Shown here: piece after piece, positions 51,501-64,000 of the stretch
Position numbering within the stretch: position 1 is the first letter of the stretch
Layout of the letters: the number at the start of each line of letters is the position of its first letter
Assembly (NCBI GenBank): GCA_027186245.1
Contig: CP114482.1
Coordinates: 12,729,209 to 12,793,208, forward strand
Length of the DNA: 64,000 bases
Source of the DNA: Coriaria nepalensis
Lineage: Eukaryota > Streptophyta > Magnoliopsida > Cucurbitales > Coriariaceae
Reading direction: 5' to 3'
The notes under the pieces: generated by a model
Seen by the model: only the letters and a program-made list of their open reading frames with translations
Databases searched by the model: none
Told to the model about the DNA's origin: nothing
Translations under genes and position numbers: made by a program

Positions 51501-54500
51501 GTTTTCTTACATAACTTGTAATTAATCTATTGAAGACAACAATGCATTATTTTAGCATTAAAAAGCATATCACTCAGTCTTTTCAATCATTAAATTGTTT
51601 GAAGGCACTTCGAACCAATTCTCTTTTTGCATTTAAAACGTGACTTTCGTGCATAACTTGCAATTGATTTATTGATGGCAACTATGCCTTTTTTAGCGTT
51701 CAAGTCATATTTTTGCGTCTCTTTTAGTCAGTAAATCATTCTAAATCACTTCGTAGGAAATTCGGCATTTAAACAGGACTCCGTGCATAACTTGCAGTTG
51801 ATCTATTATAGGCAACAATGCATTTGTTTAGCCTTAAATTCATGTAACCGAGTCTCTTCTAGTCATTAAATCATTCTAAATTAGTTCGAACAAATTCTAT
51901 TTTCGCCATTCAAATATTATTTTCTTACATTACTTGTAATTAATCTATTGAAGACAACAATGCATTATTTTAGCATTAAAAACCATACGACTCAGTCTTT
52001 TCAATCATTAAATTCTTTGAAGGCACTTCGAACCAATTCACTTTTTGCGTTTAAAACGCGACTTTCGTGCATAACTTGCAATTGATCTATTGATGGCAAC
52101 TATGCATTTTTTACCCTTAAAGTCATATTTTTGTGTCTCTTTTAGTCAGTAAATCATTCTAAATCACTTCGTATGAAATTCGGCATTTAAACATGACTTT
52201 CGTGCATAACTTGCAGTTGATCTATTATAGGCAACAATGCATTTGTTTAGCCTTCAAGACATGTCACTGAGTCTCTTCTAGTCATTAAATCATTCTGAAT
52301 TAATTCGAACGAATTCTATTTTCACCCTTCAAATATTATTTTGTTACATAACTTGTAACTAATCTATTGAAGACAACAATGCATTATTTTAGCATTAAAA
52401 AGCATATCACTCAGTCGTTTCAATAATTAAATTGTTTGAAGGCACTTCGAACCAATTCTCTTTTTGCATTTAGAACGCGACTTTCATGCATAATTTGCAA
52501 TTGATCTATTGATGGCAACTATGCATTTTTTTAGCCTTAAAGTCATATTTTTGCGTCTCTTTTAGTCAGTAAATCATTCTAAATCACTTCGTATGAAATT
52601 CGGCATTTAAACATGACTTTCGTGCATAACTTGCAGTTGATCTATTATAGGCAACAATGCATTTGTTTTGCCTTAAAGTCATGTCACTAAGTCTCTTCTA
52701 GTCATTAATTCATTCTAAATTATTTCGAACGAATTCTATTTTCACCCTTCAAATAGTATTTTCTTACATAACTTGTAATTAATCTATTGAAGACAACAAT
52801 GCATTATTTTAGAATTAAAAAGCATATCGGTCAGTCTTTTCAATCATTAAATTGTTTGAAGGCACTTCGAAGCAATTCTCCTTTTGCATTTAAAACGCGA
52901 CTTTCGTGCATAACTTGCAATTGATATATTGAGGGCAACTATGCATTTTTTAGATTTCAAGTCATATTTTTACGTCTCTTTTAGTCAGTAAATCTTTTTA
53001 AATCACTTCGTATGAAATTCGGCATTTGAACATGACTTTCGTGCGTAACTTGTAGTTGATCTATTATAGGCAACAATGCATTTGTTTAACCTTAAATTCA
53101 TGTCACTAAGTCTCTTCTAGTCATTAAATCATTCTAAATTAGTTCGAACGAATTCTATTTTCGCCCTTCAAATATTATTTTCTTACATAACTTGTAATTA
53201 ATCTATAGAAGACAACAATGCATTATTTTAGCATTAAAAAGCATAAGACTCAGTCTTTTCAATCAGTAAATTGTTTGAAGGCACTTCGAACCAATTCTCT
53301 TTTTGCATTTAACTCGCGACTTTCGTGCATAACTTGCAATTGATCTATTGATGGCAACTATGCATTTTTTAGCATTCAAGTCATATTTTTGCGTCTCTTT
53401 TAGTCAGTAAATCATTCTAAATCACTTCGAACTAAATTCGGCCTTTAAACATGACTTTCGTGCGTAACTTGCAGTTGATCTATTGAAGGCAACAATGCAT
53501 TTGTTTAGCCTTAATGTCATGTCATTGAGTCTCTTTTAGTCATTAAATCATTCTAAATTAATTCAAACGAATTCTATTTTTGCCCTTCAAACATTATTTT
53601 CTTACATAACTTGTAATTAATCTATTGAAGGCAACAACGCATTATTTTAGCATTAAAAAGCATATCACTCAGTCTTTTCAATCATTAAATTGTTTGAAGG
53701 CACTTCAAACCAATTCTCTTTTCGCATTTAAAACGCGACTTTCGTGCGTAACTTGCAATTGATCTATTGATGGAAACTATGCATTTTTTAGCGTTCAAGT
53801 CATATTTTTGCGGCTCTTTTAGTCAGTAAATCATTCTAAATCACTTCGAACTAAATTCGGCCTTTAAACATGACTTTCGTGCGTAACTTGCAGTTGATCT
53901 ATTGAAGGCAACAATGCATTTGTTTAGCCTTAAAGTCATGTCATTGAGTCTCTTTTTGTCATTAAATCATTCTAAATTAATTCGAACGAATTCTATTTTG
54001 GCCCTTCAAACATTGTTTTCTTACATAACTTGTAATTAATCTATTGAAGACAACAATGCATTATTTTAGCATTAAAAAGCATATCACTCAGTCTTTTCAA
54101 TCATTAAATTGTTTGAAGGCACTTCGAACCAATTCTCTTCTTGCATTTAAAACGTGACTTTCGTGCATAACTTGCAATTGATTTATTGATGGCAACTATG
54201 CCTTTTTTAGCGTTCAAGTCATATTTTTGCGTCTCTTTTAGTCAGTAAATCATTCTAAATCACTTCGTAGGAAATTCGGCATTTAAACAGGACTCCGTGC
54301 ATAACTTGCAGTTGATCTATTATAGGCAACAATGCATTTGTTTAGCCTTAAATTCATGTAACCGAGTCTCTTCTAGTCATTAAATCATTCTAAATTAGTT
54401 CGAACAAATTCTATTTTCGCCATTCAAATATTATTTTCTTACATTACTTGTAATTAATCTATTGAAGACAACAATGCATTATTTTAGCATTAAAAAGCAT

Positions 54501-56087
54501 ACGACTCAGTCTTTTCAATCATTAAATTCTTTGAAGGCACTTCGAACCAATTCACTTTTTGCGTTTAAAACGCGACTTTCGTGCATAACTTGCAATTGAT
54601 CTATTGATGGCAACTATGCATTTTTTACCCTTAAAGTCATATTTTTGTGTCTCTTTTAGTCAGTAAATCATTCTAAATCACTTCGTATGAAATTCGGCAT
54701 TTAAACATGACTTTCGTGCATAACTTGCAGTTGATCTATTATAGGCAACAATGCATTTGTTTAGCCTTCAAGACATGTCACTGAGTCTCTTCTAGTCATT
54801 AAATCATTCTGAATTAATTCGAACGAATTCTATTTTCACCCTTCAAATATTATTTTGTTACATAACTTGTAACTAATCTATTGAAGACAACAATGCATTA
54901 TTTTAGCATTAAAAAGCATATCACTCAGTCGTTTCAATAATTAAATTGTTTGAAGGCACTTCGAACCAATTCTCTTGTTGCATTTAGAACGCGACTTTCA
55001 TGCATAATTTGCAATTGATCTATTGATGGCAACTATGCATTTTTTTAGCCTTAAAGTCATATTTTTGCGTCTCTTTTAGTCAGTAAATCATTCTAAATCA
55101 CTTCGTATGAAATTCGGCATTTAAACATGACTTTCGTGCGTAACTTGCAGTTGATCTATTATAGGCAACAATGCATTTGTTTTGCCTTAAAGTCATGTCA
55201 CTAAGTCTCTTCTAGTCATTAATTCATTCTAAATTATTTCGAACGAATTCTATTTTCACCCTTCAAATAGTATTTTCTTACATAACTTGTAATTAATCTA
55301 TTGAAGACAACAATGCATTATTTTAGAATTAAAAAGCATATCAGTCAGTCTTTTCAATCATTAAATTGTTTGAAGGCACTTCGAAGCAATTCTCCTTTTG
55401 CATTTAAAACGCGACTTTCGTGCATAACTTGCAATTGATATATTGATGGCAACTATGCATTTTTTAGATTTCAAGTCATATTTTTACGTCTCTTTTAGTC
55501 AGTAAATCTTTTTAAATCACTTCGTATGAAATTCGGCATTTGAACATGACTTTCGTGCGTAACTTGTAGTTGATCTATTATAGGCAACAATGCATTTGTT
55601 TAACCTTAAATTCATGTCACTAAGCCTCTTCTAGTCATTAAATCATTCTAAATTAGTTCGAACGAATTCTATTTTCGCCCTTCAAATATTATTTTCTTAC
55701 ATAACTTGTAATTAATCTATAGAAGACAACAATGCATTATTTTAGCATTAAAAAGCATAAGACTCAGTCTTTTCAATCAGTAAATTGTTTGAAGGCACTT
55801 CGAACCAATTCTCTTTTTGCATTTAACTCGCGACTTTCGTGCATAACTTGCAATTGATCTATTGATGGCAACTATGCATTTTTTAGCATTCAAGTCATAT
55901 TTTTGCGTCTCTTTTAGTCAGTAAATCATTCTAAATCACTTCGAACTAAATTCGGCCTTTAAACATGACTTTCGTGCGTAACTTGCAGTTGATCTATTGA
56001 AGGCAACAATGCATTTGTTTAGCCTTAATGTCATGTCATTGAGTCTCTTTTAGTCATTAAATCATTCTAAATTAATTCAAACGAATT
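48545..56087 (+). repeat. 6-trimer higher-order repeat, 2,514 bp, three complete near-identical copies
   Basis: The TTGCGGCT marker in B falls at 48,781, 51,295 and 53,809 (counted from TGCGGC), exactly 2,514 bp apart. All other private variants keep that register: AACAGGACTCCGTGC, CATACGACTCAG, TTTTTTACCCTTAAAG, CAGTCGTTTCAATAATT, TTTTTAAATCACTTCG and ATTTAACTCGCG. Only scattered single-base differences were noticed between copies, for example TGTTTTAG at 51,301, GAGGGCAAC near 52,932, GAAGGCAACAACG near 53,627 and AAGCCTC near 55,624. This makes it the most recently amplified block of the window. It ends just after a fourth ATTCAAACGAATTC start at about 56,080. No gene. Confidence 0.9.
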
Positions 56088-59000
56088 CTATTTTTGGCCT
56101 TCAAACATTATTTTCTTACATAACTTGTAATTAATCTATTGAAGACAACAATGCATTATTTTAGCATTAAAAAGCAAATCACTCAGTCTTTTCAATCATT
56201 AAATTGCTTGAAGGCACTTCGAACCAATTCTCTTTTTGCATTTAGAACGCGACTTTCCTGCATAATTTGCAATTGATCTATTGATGGCAACTATGCATTT
56301 TTTTAGCCTTAAAGTCATATTTTTGCGTCTCTTTTAGTCAGTAAATCATTCTAAATCACTTCGTATGAAATTCGGCATTTGCACATGACTTTCGTGCATA
56401 ACTTGCAGTTGATCTATTATAGGCAACAATGCATTTGTTTAACCTTAGATTCATGTAACTAAGTCTCTTCTAGTCATTAAATCATTCTAAATTAGTTCGA
56501 ACGAATTCTATTTTCGCCCTTCAAATATTATTTTCTTACATAACTTGTAATTAATCTATTGAAGACAACAATGCATTATTTTAGCATTAAAAAGCATATC
56601 ACTCAGTCTTTTCAATCAATAAATTGTTTGAAGGCACTTCGAACCAATTCTCTTTTCGCATTTAACACGCGACTTTCGTGCATAACTTGGAATTGATCTA
56701 TTGATGGCAACTATGCATTTTTTAGCCTTAAAGTCATCTTTGCGTCTCTTTTAGTCAGTGAATCATTCTAAATCACTTCGAACGAAATTCGGCCTTTAAA
56801 CATGACTTTCGTGCGTAACTTGCAGTTGATCTATTGAAGGCAACAATGCGTTTGTTTAGCCTTAAAGTCATGTCATTGAGTGTCTTTTAGTCATTAAATC
56901 ATTCTAAATTAATTCGAACGAATTCTATTTTCGCCCTTCAAACATTATTTTTTTACATAACTTGCAATAAATCTACTAAAGACAACAATGCATTATTTTA
57001 GCATTAAAAAGCATATCACTCAGTCTTTTCAATCATTAAATTGTTTGAAGACACTTCGAACCAATTCTCTTTTTGCATTTAAAACGCGACTTTCGTGCAT
57101 AACTTGAAACTGATCTATTGATGGCAACCATGCATTTTTTAGCGTTCAAGTCATATTTTTGCGTCTCTTTTAGTCAGTAAATCATTCTAAATCACTTCGA
57201 ACTAAATTCAGCCTTTAAACATGACTTTAATGCGTAACTTGCAGTTGATCTATTGAAGGCAACAATGCATTTGTTTAGCCTTAAAGTCATGTCATTGAGT
57301 CTCTTTTAGTCATTAAATCATTCTAAATTAATTCGAACGAATTCTATTTTTGCCCTTCAAACATTATTTTCTTACATAACTTGTAATTAATCTATTGAAG
57401 ACAAGAATGCATTATTTTAGCATTAAAAAGCATATCACTCAGTCTTTTCAATCATTAAATTGTTTGAAGGCACTTCGAACCAATTCTCTTTTTGCATTTA
57501 AAACGCGACTTTCATGCATAACTTCCAATTGATTTATTGATGGAAACTATGCCTTTTTTAGCGTTCAAGTCATATTTTTGCGTCTCTTTTAGTCAGTAAA
57601 TCATTATAAATCACTTCGTGTGAAATTCGGCATTTAAACATGACTTTCGTGCATAACTTGCAGTTGATCTATTATAGGCAACAATGCATTTGTTTGGCCT
57701 TAAATTCATGTCACCGAGTCTCTTCTAGTCATTAAATCATTCTAAACTAGTTCGAACGAATTTTATTTTCGCCATTCAAATATTATTTTCTTAGATAACT
57801 TGTAATTAATCTAGTGAAGACAAAAATGCATTATTTTAGCATTAAAAAGCATATGACTCAGTCTTTTGAATCATTAAATTGTTTGAAGGCACTTCGAACC
57901 AATTCTCTTTTTGCATTTAAAATGCGACTTTCGTTTATAACTTGCAATTGATCTATTGATGGCAACAATGCATTTTTTAGCCTTAAAGTCATCTTCGCGT
58001 CTCTTTTAGTCAGTAAATCATTCTAAATCACTTCGAACGAAATTCGGCCTTTAAACACGACTTTAATGCGTAAGTTGCAGTTGATCTACTGAAGGCAACA
58101 ATGCATTTGTTTTGCCTTAAAGTCATGTCACTGGGTCTCTTCTAGTCATTAAATCATTCTAAATTAATTCGAACGAATTCTATTTTTGCCCTTCAAACAT
58201 TATTTTCTTACATAACTTGTAATTAATCTATTGAAGACAACAATGCATTATTTTAGCATTAAAAAGCATATCACACAGTCTTTTCAATCATTAAATTCTT
58301 TGAAGGCACTTCGAACCAATTCTCTTTTTGCATTTAAAATGCGACTATCGTGCATAACTTGCAATTGATCTATTGATGGCAGCTATGCATTTTTTAGCGT
58401 TCAAGTCATATTTTTGCGTCTCTTTTAGTCAGTAAATCATTCTAAATCACTTCGTATGAAATTCGGCATTTAAACATGACTTTCGTGCATCATTTGCAGT
58501 TGATCTATTATAGGCAACAATGCATTTGTTTTGCCTTAAAGTCATGTCACTGAGTCTCTTCTAGTCATTAAATCATTCTAAATTAATTCGAACGAATTCT
58601 ATTTTTGCTCTTCAAACATTATTTTCTTCCATAACTTGTAATTAATCTATTGAAGACAACAATGCATTATTTTAGCATTAAAAAGCATATCACTCAGTCT
58701 TTTCAATCATTAAATTGTTTGAAGGCACTTCGAACCAATTCTCTCTTTGCATTTAGAACGCGACTTTCATGCATAATTTGCAAATGATCTATTGATGGCA
58801 ACTATGCATTTTTTTAGCCTTAAAGTCATATTTTTGCGTCTCTTTTAGTCAGTAAATCATTCTAAATCACTTCGTATGAAATTCGGCATTTAAACATGAC
58901 TTTCGTGGATAACTTGCAGTTGATCTATTATAGGCAACAATGCATTTGTTTTGCCTTAAAGTCATGTCACTGAGTCTCTTCTAGTCATTAAATCATTCTA

Positions 59001-62000
59001 AATTAATTCGAACGAATTCTATTTTTGCCCTTCAAACATTATTTTCTTACATAACTTGTAATTAATCTATTGAAGACAACAATGCATTATTTTAGCATTA
59101 AAAAGCATATCACTCAGTCTTTTCAATCATTAAATTGTTTGAAGGCACTTCGAACCAATTCTCTTTTTGCATTTAGAACGCCACTTTCAAGCATAATTTT
59201 CAATTGATCTATTGATGGCAACTATGCATTTTTTTAGCTTTAAGGTGATATTTTTGCGTCTCTTTTAGTCAGTAAATCATTCTAAATCACTTCGTATGAA
59301 ATTCGGCATTTAAACATGACTTTCGTGCATAACTTGCAGTTGATCGATTATAGGCAACAATGCATTTGCTTAGCCTTAAAGTCATGTCATTGAGTCTCTT
59401 TTAGTCATTAAATCATTCTAAATTAATTCGAACGAATTCTATTTTCGCCCTTCAAACATTATTTTCTTACATAACTTGTAATTAATCTATTGAAGACAAC
59501 AATGCATTATTTTAGCATTAAAAAGCATATCACTCAGTCTTTTCAATCATTAAATTGTTTGAAGGCACTTCGAACCAATTCTCTCTTTGCATTTAGAACG
59601 CGACTTTCATGCATAATTTGCAAATGATCTATTGATGGCAACTATGCATTTTTTTAGCCTTAAAGTCATATTTTTGCGTCTCTTTTAGTCAGTAAATCAT
59701 TCTAAATCACTTCGTATGAAATTCGGCATTTAAACATGACTTTCGTGGATAACTTGCAGTTGATCTATTATAGGCAACAATGCATTTGTTTAGCCTTAAA
59801 GTCATGTCACTGAGTCTCTTCTAGTCATTAAATCATTCTAAATTAATTCGAACGAATTCTATTTTCGCCCTTCAAATATTATTTTCTTACATAACTTGTA
59901 ATTAATCTATTGAAGACAACAATGCATTATTTTAGCATTAAAAAGCATATCACTCTGTCTTTTCAATAATTAAATTGTTTGAAGGCACCTCGAACCAATT
60001 CTCTTTTTGCCTTTAGAACGCGACTTTCATGCATAATTTGCAATTGATCTATTGATGGCAACTATGCATTTTTTTAGCCTTAAAGTCATATTTTTGCGTC
60101 TCTTTTAGTCAGTAAATCATTCTAATTCACTTCGTATGAAATTCGGCATTTAAACATGACTTTCGTGCATAACTTGCAGTTGCTCTATTATAGGCAACAA
60201 TGCATTTGTTTAGCCTTAAAGTCATGTCATTGAGTCTCTTTTAGTCATTAAATCATTCTAAATTAATTCGAACGAATTCTGTTTTTGCCCTTCAAACATT
60301 ATTTTCTTACATAACTTGTAATTAATCTATTGAAGACAACAATGCATTATTTTAGCATTAAAAAGCATATCACTCAGTCTTTTCAATCATTAAATTGTTT
60401 GAAGGCACTTCGAACCAATTCTCTTTTTGCATTTAGAACGCCACTTTCATGCATAATTTTCAATTGATCTATTGATGGCAACTATGCATTTTTTTAGCCT
60501 TAAAGTCATATTTTTGCGTCTCTTTTAGTCAGTAAATCATTCTAAATCACTTCTTATGAAATACGGCATTTAAACATGACTTTCGTGCATAACTTGCAGT
60601 TGATCGATTATAGGCAACAATGCATTTGCTTAGCCTTAAAGTCATGTCATTGAGTCTCTTTTAGTCATTAAATCATTCTAAATTAATTCGAACGAATTCT
60701 ATTTTCGCCCTTCAAACATTATTTTCTTACATAACTTGTAATTAATCTATTGAAGACAACAATGCATTATTTTAGCATTAAAAAGCATATCACTCAGTCT
60801 TTTCAATCAGTAAATTGTTGGAAGGCACTTCGAACCAATTCTCTTTTTGCATTTAACTCGCGACTTTCGAGCATAACTTGCAATTGATCTATTGATGGCA
60901 ACTATGCATTTTTTAGCATTCAAGTCATACTTTTGCGTCCCTTTTAGTCAGTAAATCATTCTAAATCACTTCGTATTAAATTCGGCATTTAAACATGACT
61001 TTCGTGCATAACTTGCAGTTGATCTATTATAGGCAACAATGCATTTGTTTTGCCTTAAAGTCATGTCACTAAGTCTCTCCTAGTCATTAAATCATTCTAA
61101 ATTAATTCGAACGAATTCTATTTTTGCCCTTCAAACATTATTTTCTTACATAACTTGTAATTAATCTATTGAAGACAACAATGCATTATTTTAGCATTAA
61201 AAAGCATATCACTTAGTCTTTTAAATCATTAAATTGTTTGAAGGCACTTCGAACCAATTCTCTTTTTGCATTTAGAACGCGACTTTCATGCATAATTTGC
61301 AATTGATCTATTGATGGCAACTATCCATTTTTTTAGCCTGAAAGTCATATTTTTGCGTCTCTTTTAGTCAGTAAATCATTCTAAATCACTTCGTATGAAA
61401 TTCGGCATTTAAACATGATTTTCGTGCATAACTTGCAGTTGATCTATTATAGGCAACAATGCATTTGTTTTGCCTTAAAGTCATGTCACTGAATCTCTTC
61501 TAGTCATTAAATCATTCTAAATTAATTCGAACGAATTCTATTTTTGCCCTTCAAACATTATTTTCTTACATAACTTGTAATTAATCTATTGAAGACAACA
61601 ATGCATTATTTTAGCATTAAAAAGCATATCACTCAGTCTTTTCAATCATTAAATTGTTTGAAGGCACTTCGAACCAATTCTCTTTTTGCATTTAGAACGC
61701 GACTTTCATGCATAATTTGCAATTGATCTATTGATGGCAACTATGCATTTTTTTAGCCTTAAAGTCATATTTTTGCGTCTCTTTTAGTCAGTAAATCATT
61801 CTAAATCACTTCTTATGAAATTCGTCATTTAAACATGACTTTCTTGCATAACTTGCAGTTGATCGATTATAGGCAACAATGCATTTGTTTAGCCTTAAAG
61901 TCATGTCATTGAGTCTCTTTTAGTCATTAAATCATTCTAAATTAATTCGAACGAATTCTATTTTCGCCCTTCAAACATTATTTTCTTACATAACTTGTAA

Positions 62001-64000
62001 TTAATCTATTGAAGACAACAATGCATTATTTTAGCATTAAAAAGCATAAGACTCAGTCTTTTCAATCAGTAAATTGTTTAAAGGCACTTCGAACCAAGTC
62101 TCTCTTTGCATTTAACTCGCGACTTTCGTGCATAACTTGCAATTGATCTATTGATGGCAACTATGCATTTTTTAGATTTCAAGTCATATTTTTGCGTCAC
62201 TTTTAGTCAGTAAATCTTTTTAAATCACTTCGTATGAAATTCGGCATTTGACCATGACTTTCGTGCATAACTTGCAGTTGATCTATTATAGGCAACAATG
62301 CATTTGTTTAGCCGTAAAGTCATGTCACTGAGTCTCTTCTAGTCATTAAATCATTCTAAATTAATTCGAACGAATTCTATTTTCGCCCCTCAAATATTAT
62401 TTTCTTACATAACTTGTACTTAATCTATTGAAGACAACAATGCATTATTTTAGCATTAAAAAGCATATCACTCAGTCTTTTCAATAATTAAATTGTTTGA
62501 AGGCACTTCAAACCAATTCTCTTTTTGCCTTTAGAACGCGACTTTCATGCATAATTTGCAACTGATCTATTGATGGCAACTATGCATTTTTTTAGCCTTA
62601 AAGTCATATTTTTGCGTCTCTTTTAGTCAGTAAATCATTCTAAATCACTTCGTATGAAATTCGGCATTTAAACATGACTTTCGTGCATAACTTGCAGTTG
62701 ATCTATTATAGGCAACAATGCATTTGTTTTGCCTTAAAGTCATGTCACTGAGTCCCTTCTAGTCATTAAATCATTCTAAATTAATTTGAACGAATTCTAT
62801 TTTCGCCCTTCAAATATTATTTTCTTACATAACTTGTAATTAATCTATTGAAGACAACAATGCATTATTTTAGCATTAAAAAGCATATCACTCATTCTTT
62901 TCATTCATTAAATTGTTTGAAGGCACTTCGAACCAATTCTCTTTTTGCATTTAGAACGCGACTTTCATGCATAATTTGCAATTGATCTATTGATGGCAAC
63001 TATGCATTTTTTTAGCCTTAAAGTCATATTTTTGCGTCTCTTTTAGTCAGTAAATCATTCTAAATCACTTCGTATGAAATTCGGCCTTTAAACATGACTT
63101 TCGTGCATAACTTGCAGTTGATCTATTATAGGCAACAATGCATTTGCTTAGCCTTAAAGTCATGTCATTGAGTCTCTTTTAGTCATTAAATCATTCTAAA
63201 TTAATTCGAACGAATTCTATTTTCGCCCTTCAAACATTATTTTCTTACATAACTTGTAATTAATCTATTGAAGACAACAATGCATTATTTTAGCATTAAA
63301 AAGCATATCACTCAATCTTTTCATTCATTAAATTGTTTGAAGGCACTTCGAACCAATTCCCTTTTTGCATTTAGAACGCGACTTTCATGCATAATTTGCA
63401 ATTGATCTATTGATGGCAACTATGCATTTTTTTAGCCTTAAAGTCATATTTTTGCGTCTCTTTTAGTCAGTAAATCATTCTAAATCACTTCGTATGAAAT
63501 TCGGCATTTAAACATGACTTTCGTGCATAACTTGCAGTTGATCTATTATAGGCAACAATGCATTTGCTTAGCCTTAAAATCATGTCATTGAGTCTCTTTT
63601 AGTCATTAAATCATTCTAAATTAATTCGAACGAATTCTATTTTCGCCCTTCAAACATTATTTTCTTACATAACTTGTAATTAATCTATTGAAGACAACAA
63701 TGCATTATTTTAGCATTAAAAAGCATATCACTCAGTCTTTTCAATCAGTAAATTGTTGGAAGGCACTTCGAACCAATTCTCTTTTTGCATTTAACTCGCG
63801 ACTTTCGTGCATAACTTGCAATTGATCTATTGATGGCAACTATGCATTTTTTAGCATTCAAGTCATACTTTTGCGTCCCTTTTAGTCAGTAAATCATTCT
63901 AAATCACTTCGTATGAAATTCGGCATTTAAACATGACTTTCGTGCATAACTTGCAGTTGATCTATTATAGGCAACAATGCATTTGTTTTGCCTTAAAGTC
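56088..64000 (+). repeat. Right-end block dominated by a 420-bp trimer (extra T in B)
   Basis: A-monomer starts fall at 58,563, 58,983, 59,403, 59,823, 60,243 and 60,663, exactly 420 bp apart, then at 61,082, 61,502, 61,922, 62,341, 62,761, 63,181 and 63,601. The extra base is a seventh T in GCATTTTTTTAGCC. It is linked to TTTAGAACGCGAC, TTCATGCATAATTTGC and an AGCCTTAAAG-CATATTTTTGCG tail. The two 419-bp trimers (60,663 and 61,922) lack the extra T and carry ATTTAACTCGCG. A 7-trimer recurrence is seen: CAAGTCATACTTTTGCGTCC at 60,921 and 63,859 (2,938 bp). The window ends inside a C monomer. No gene. Confidence 0.8.

Larger units (their letters stand above)
1..64000 (+). repeat. Satellite DNA array, about 419-bp trimeric unit (A-B-C), about 150 copies
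   Basis: The same block recurs without a break from the first to the last base, always in the same orientation. The unit is about 419 bp (417-420) and contains three related monomers of 142, 141 and 136 bp. The window starts two bases before an A monomer and ends inside a C monomer, so the array continues on both sides. No long reading frame is expected: stop triplets such as TAA and TAG recur in every unit, and 419 is not a multiple of 3, so a frame would have to be open in all phases. I saw no tRNA or rRNA-like sequence, no transposon end and no inserted unrelated sequence. Such arrays are typical of eukaryotic heterochromatin. The family name and species are not recognised. Confidence 0.97.

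Noticed and set aside
48545..56087. Three-copy block as an assembly artefact
   Set aside because: The copies carry their own point differences (for example near 51,301, 52,932, 53,627 and 55,624), which argues against simple duplication of the same reads. Only raw long reads can settle the copy number.
1..64000. CRISPR-like regular repetition
   Set aside because: There are no short identical repeats with unrelated spacers. The whole 419-bp unit is repeated, including the parts between conserved boxes, and the base composition and scale fit satellite DNA.
1..64000. Protein-coding potential or a repetitive protein gene
   Set aside because: Stop triplets recur in each monomer. The unit length is not a multiple of 3, and length changes of 1-3 bp between units are tolerated freely. 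No start, splice or codon pattern could be supported on either strand.
1..64000. Transposon-derived repeat (LTR, MITE or Helitron tandem)
   Set aside because: No terminal inverted repeats, target-site duplications, primer binding site or polypurine tract bordering a unit were seen, and all copies are head-to-tail without flanks.
1..64000. Naming the species or satellite family
   Set aside because: I do not recognise the consensus. Base composition and unit length alone do not separate plants from insects or other animals.

Overview
The whole 64-kb window is one uninterrupted eukaryotic satellite DNA array. Every stretch read belongs to the same tandem repeat in the same orientation, and the array runs off both ends of the window. 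By eye the A+T content is about 69%. No protein-coding gene, RNA gene, transposon, CRISPR array, origin or bacterial operon structure could be supported. The species cannot be named. A long, methylation-scarred tandem array of this type points to a nuclear genome, probably pericentromeric, centromeric or other heterochromatin of a plant or animal.

The basic unit is about 419 bp. It is a fixed trimer of three diverged, related monomers, A (142 bp), B (141 bp) and C (136 bp), in the order A-B-C. A clean example is A 422-563, B 564-704, C 705-840. About 150 trimers fit in the window. All three monomers keep a TTCGAA-type box near monomer position 26 and a conserved core (TAACTTG, then ATCTATTGA, then GCATT with a T-rich tract and TAGC) about 45 bp long.

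Above the trimer there is a patchwork of higher-order repeats, found by following rare private variants: a 5-trimer period of about 2,096 bp (about 2.0-13.3 kb); single-trimer runs (about 17.1-18.4 and 25.7-26.8 kb); a 4-trimer period of 1,674 bp (about 21.64-25.75 kb); a 6-trimer duplication of 2,510 bp (27.1-30.4 kb); 3- and 5-trimer periods of 1,253 and 2,089-2,091 bp (30.6-40.4 kb); 2- and 8-trimer periods of 838 and 3,348 bp (41.0-45.3 kb); and three nearly identical 6-trimer copies of 2,514 bp (about 48.55-56.09 kb). The right end (56-64 kb) is dominated by a 420-bp form whose B monomer has an extra T and linked substitutions.

Irregular spots show how the array evolves: four 275-bp dimers in which A and B are fused at the shared TTCGAAC box, one C-C junction at 20,097, a 21-bp deletion between short GCAT repeats at about 26,889, and long-range sharing of rare variants over about 13 kb and 48 kb. 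The array is best read as non-coding chromatin DNA shaped by unequal crossing-over and gene conversion. Any centromere role is inference only.
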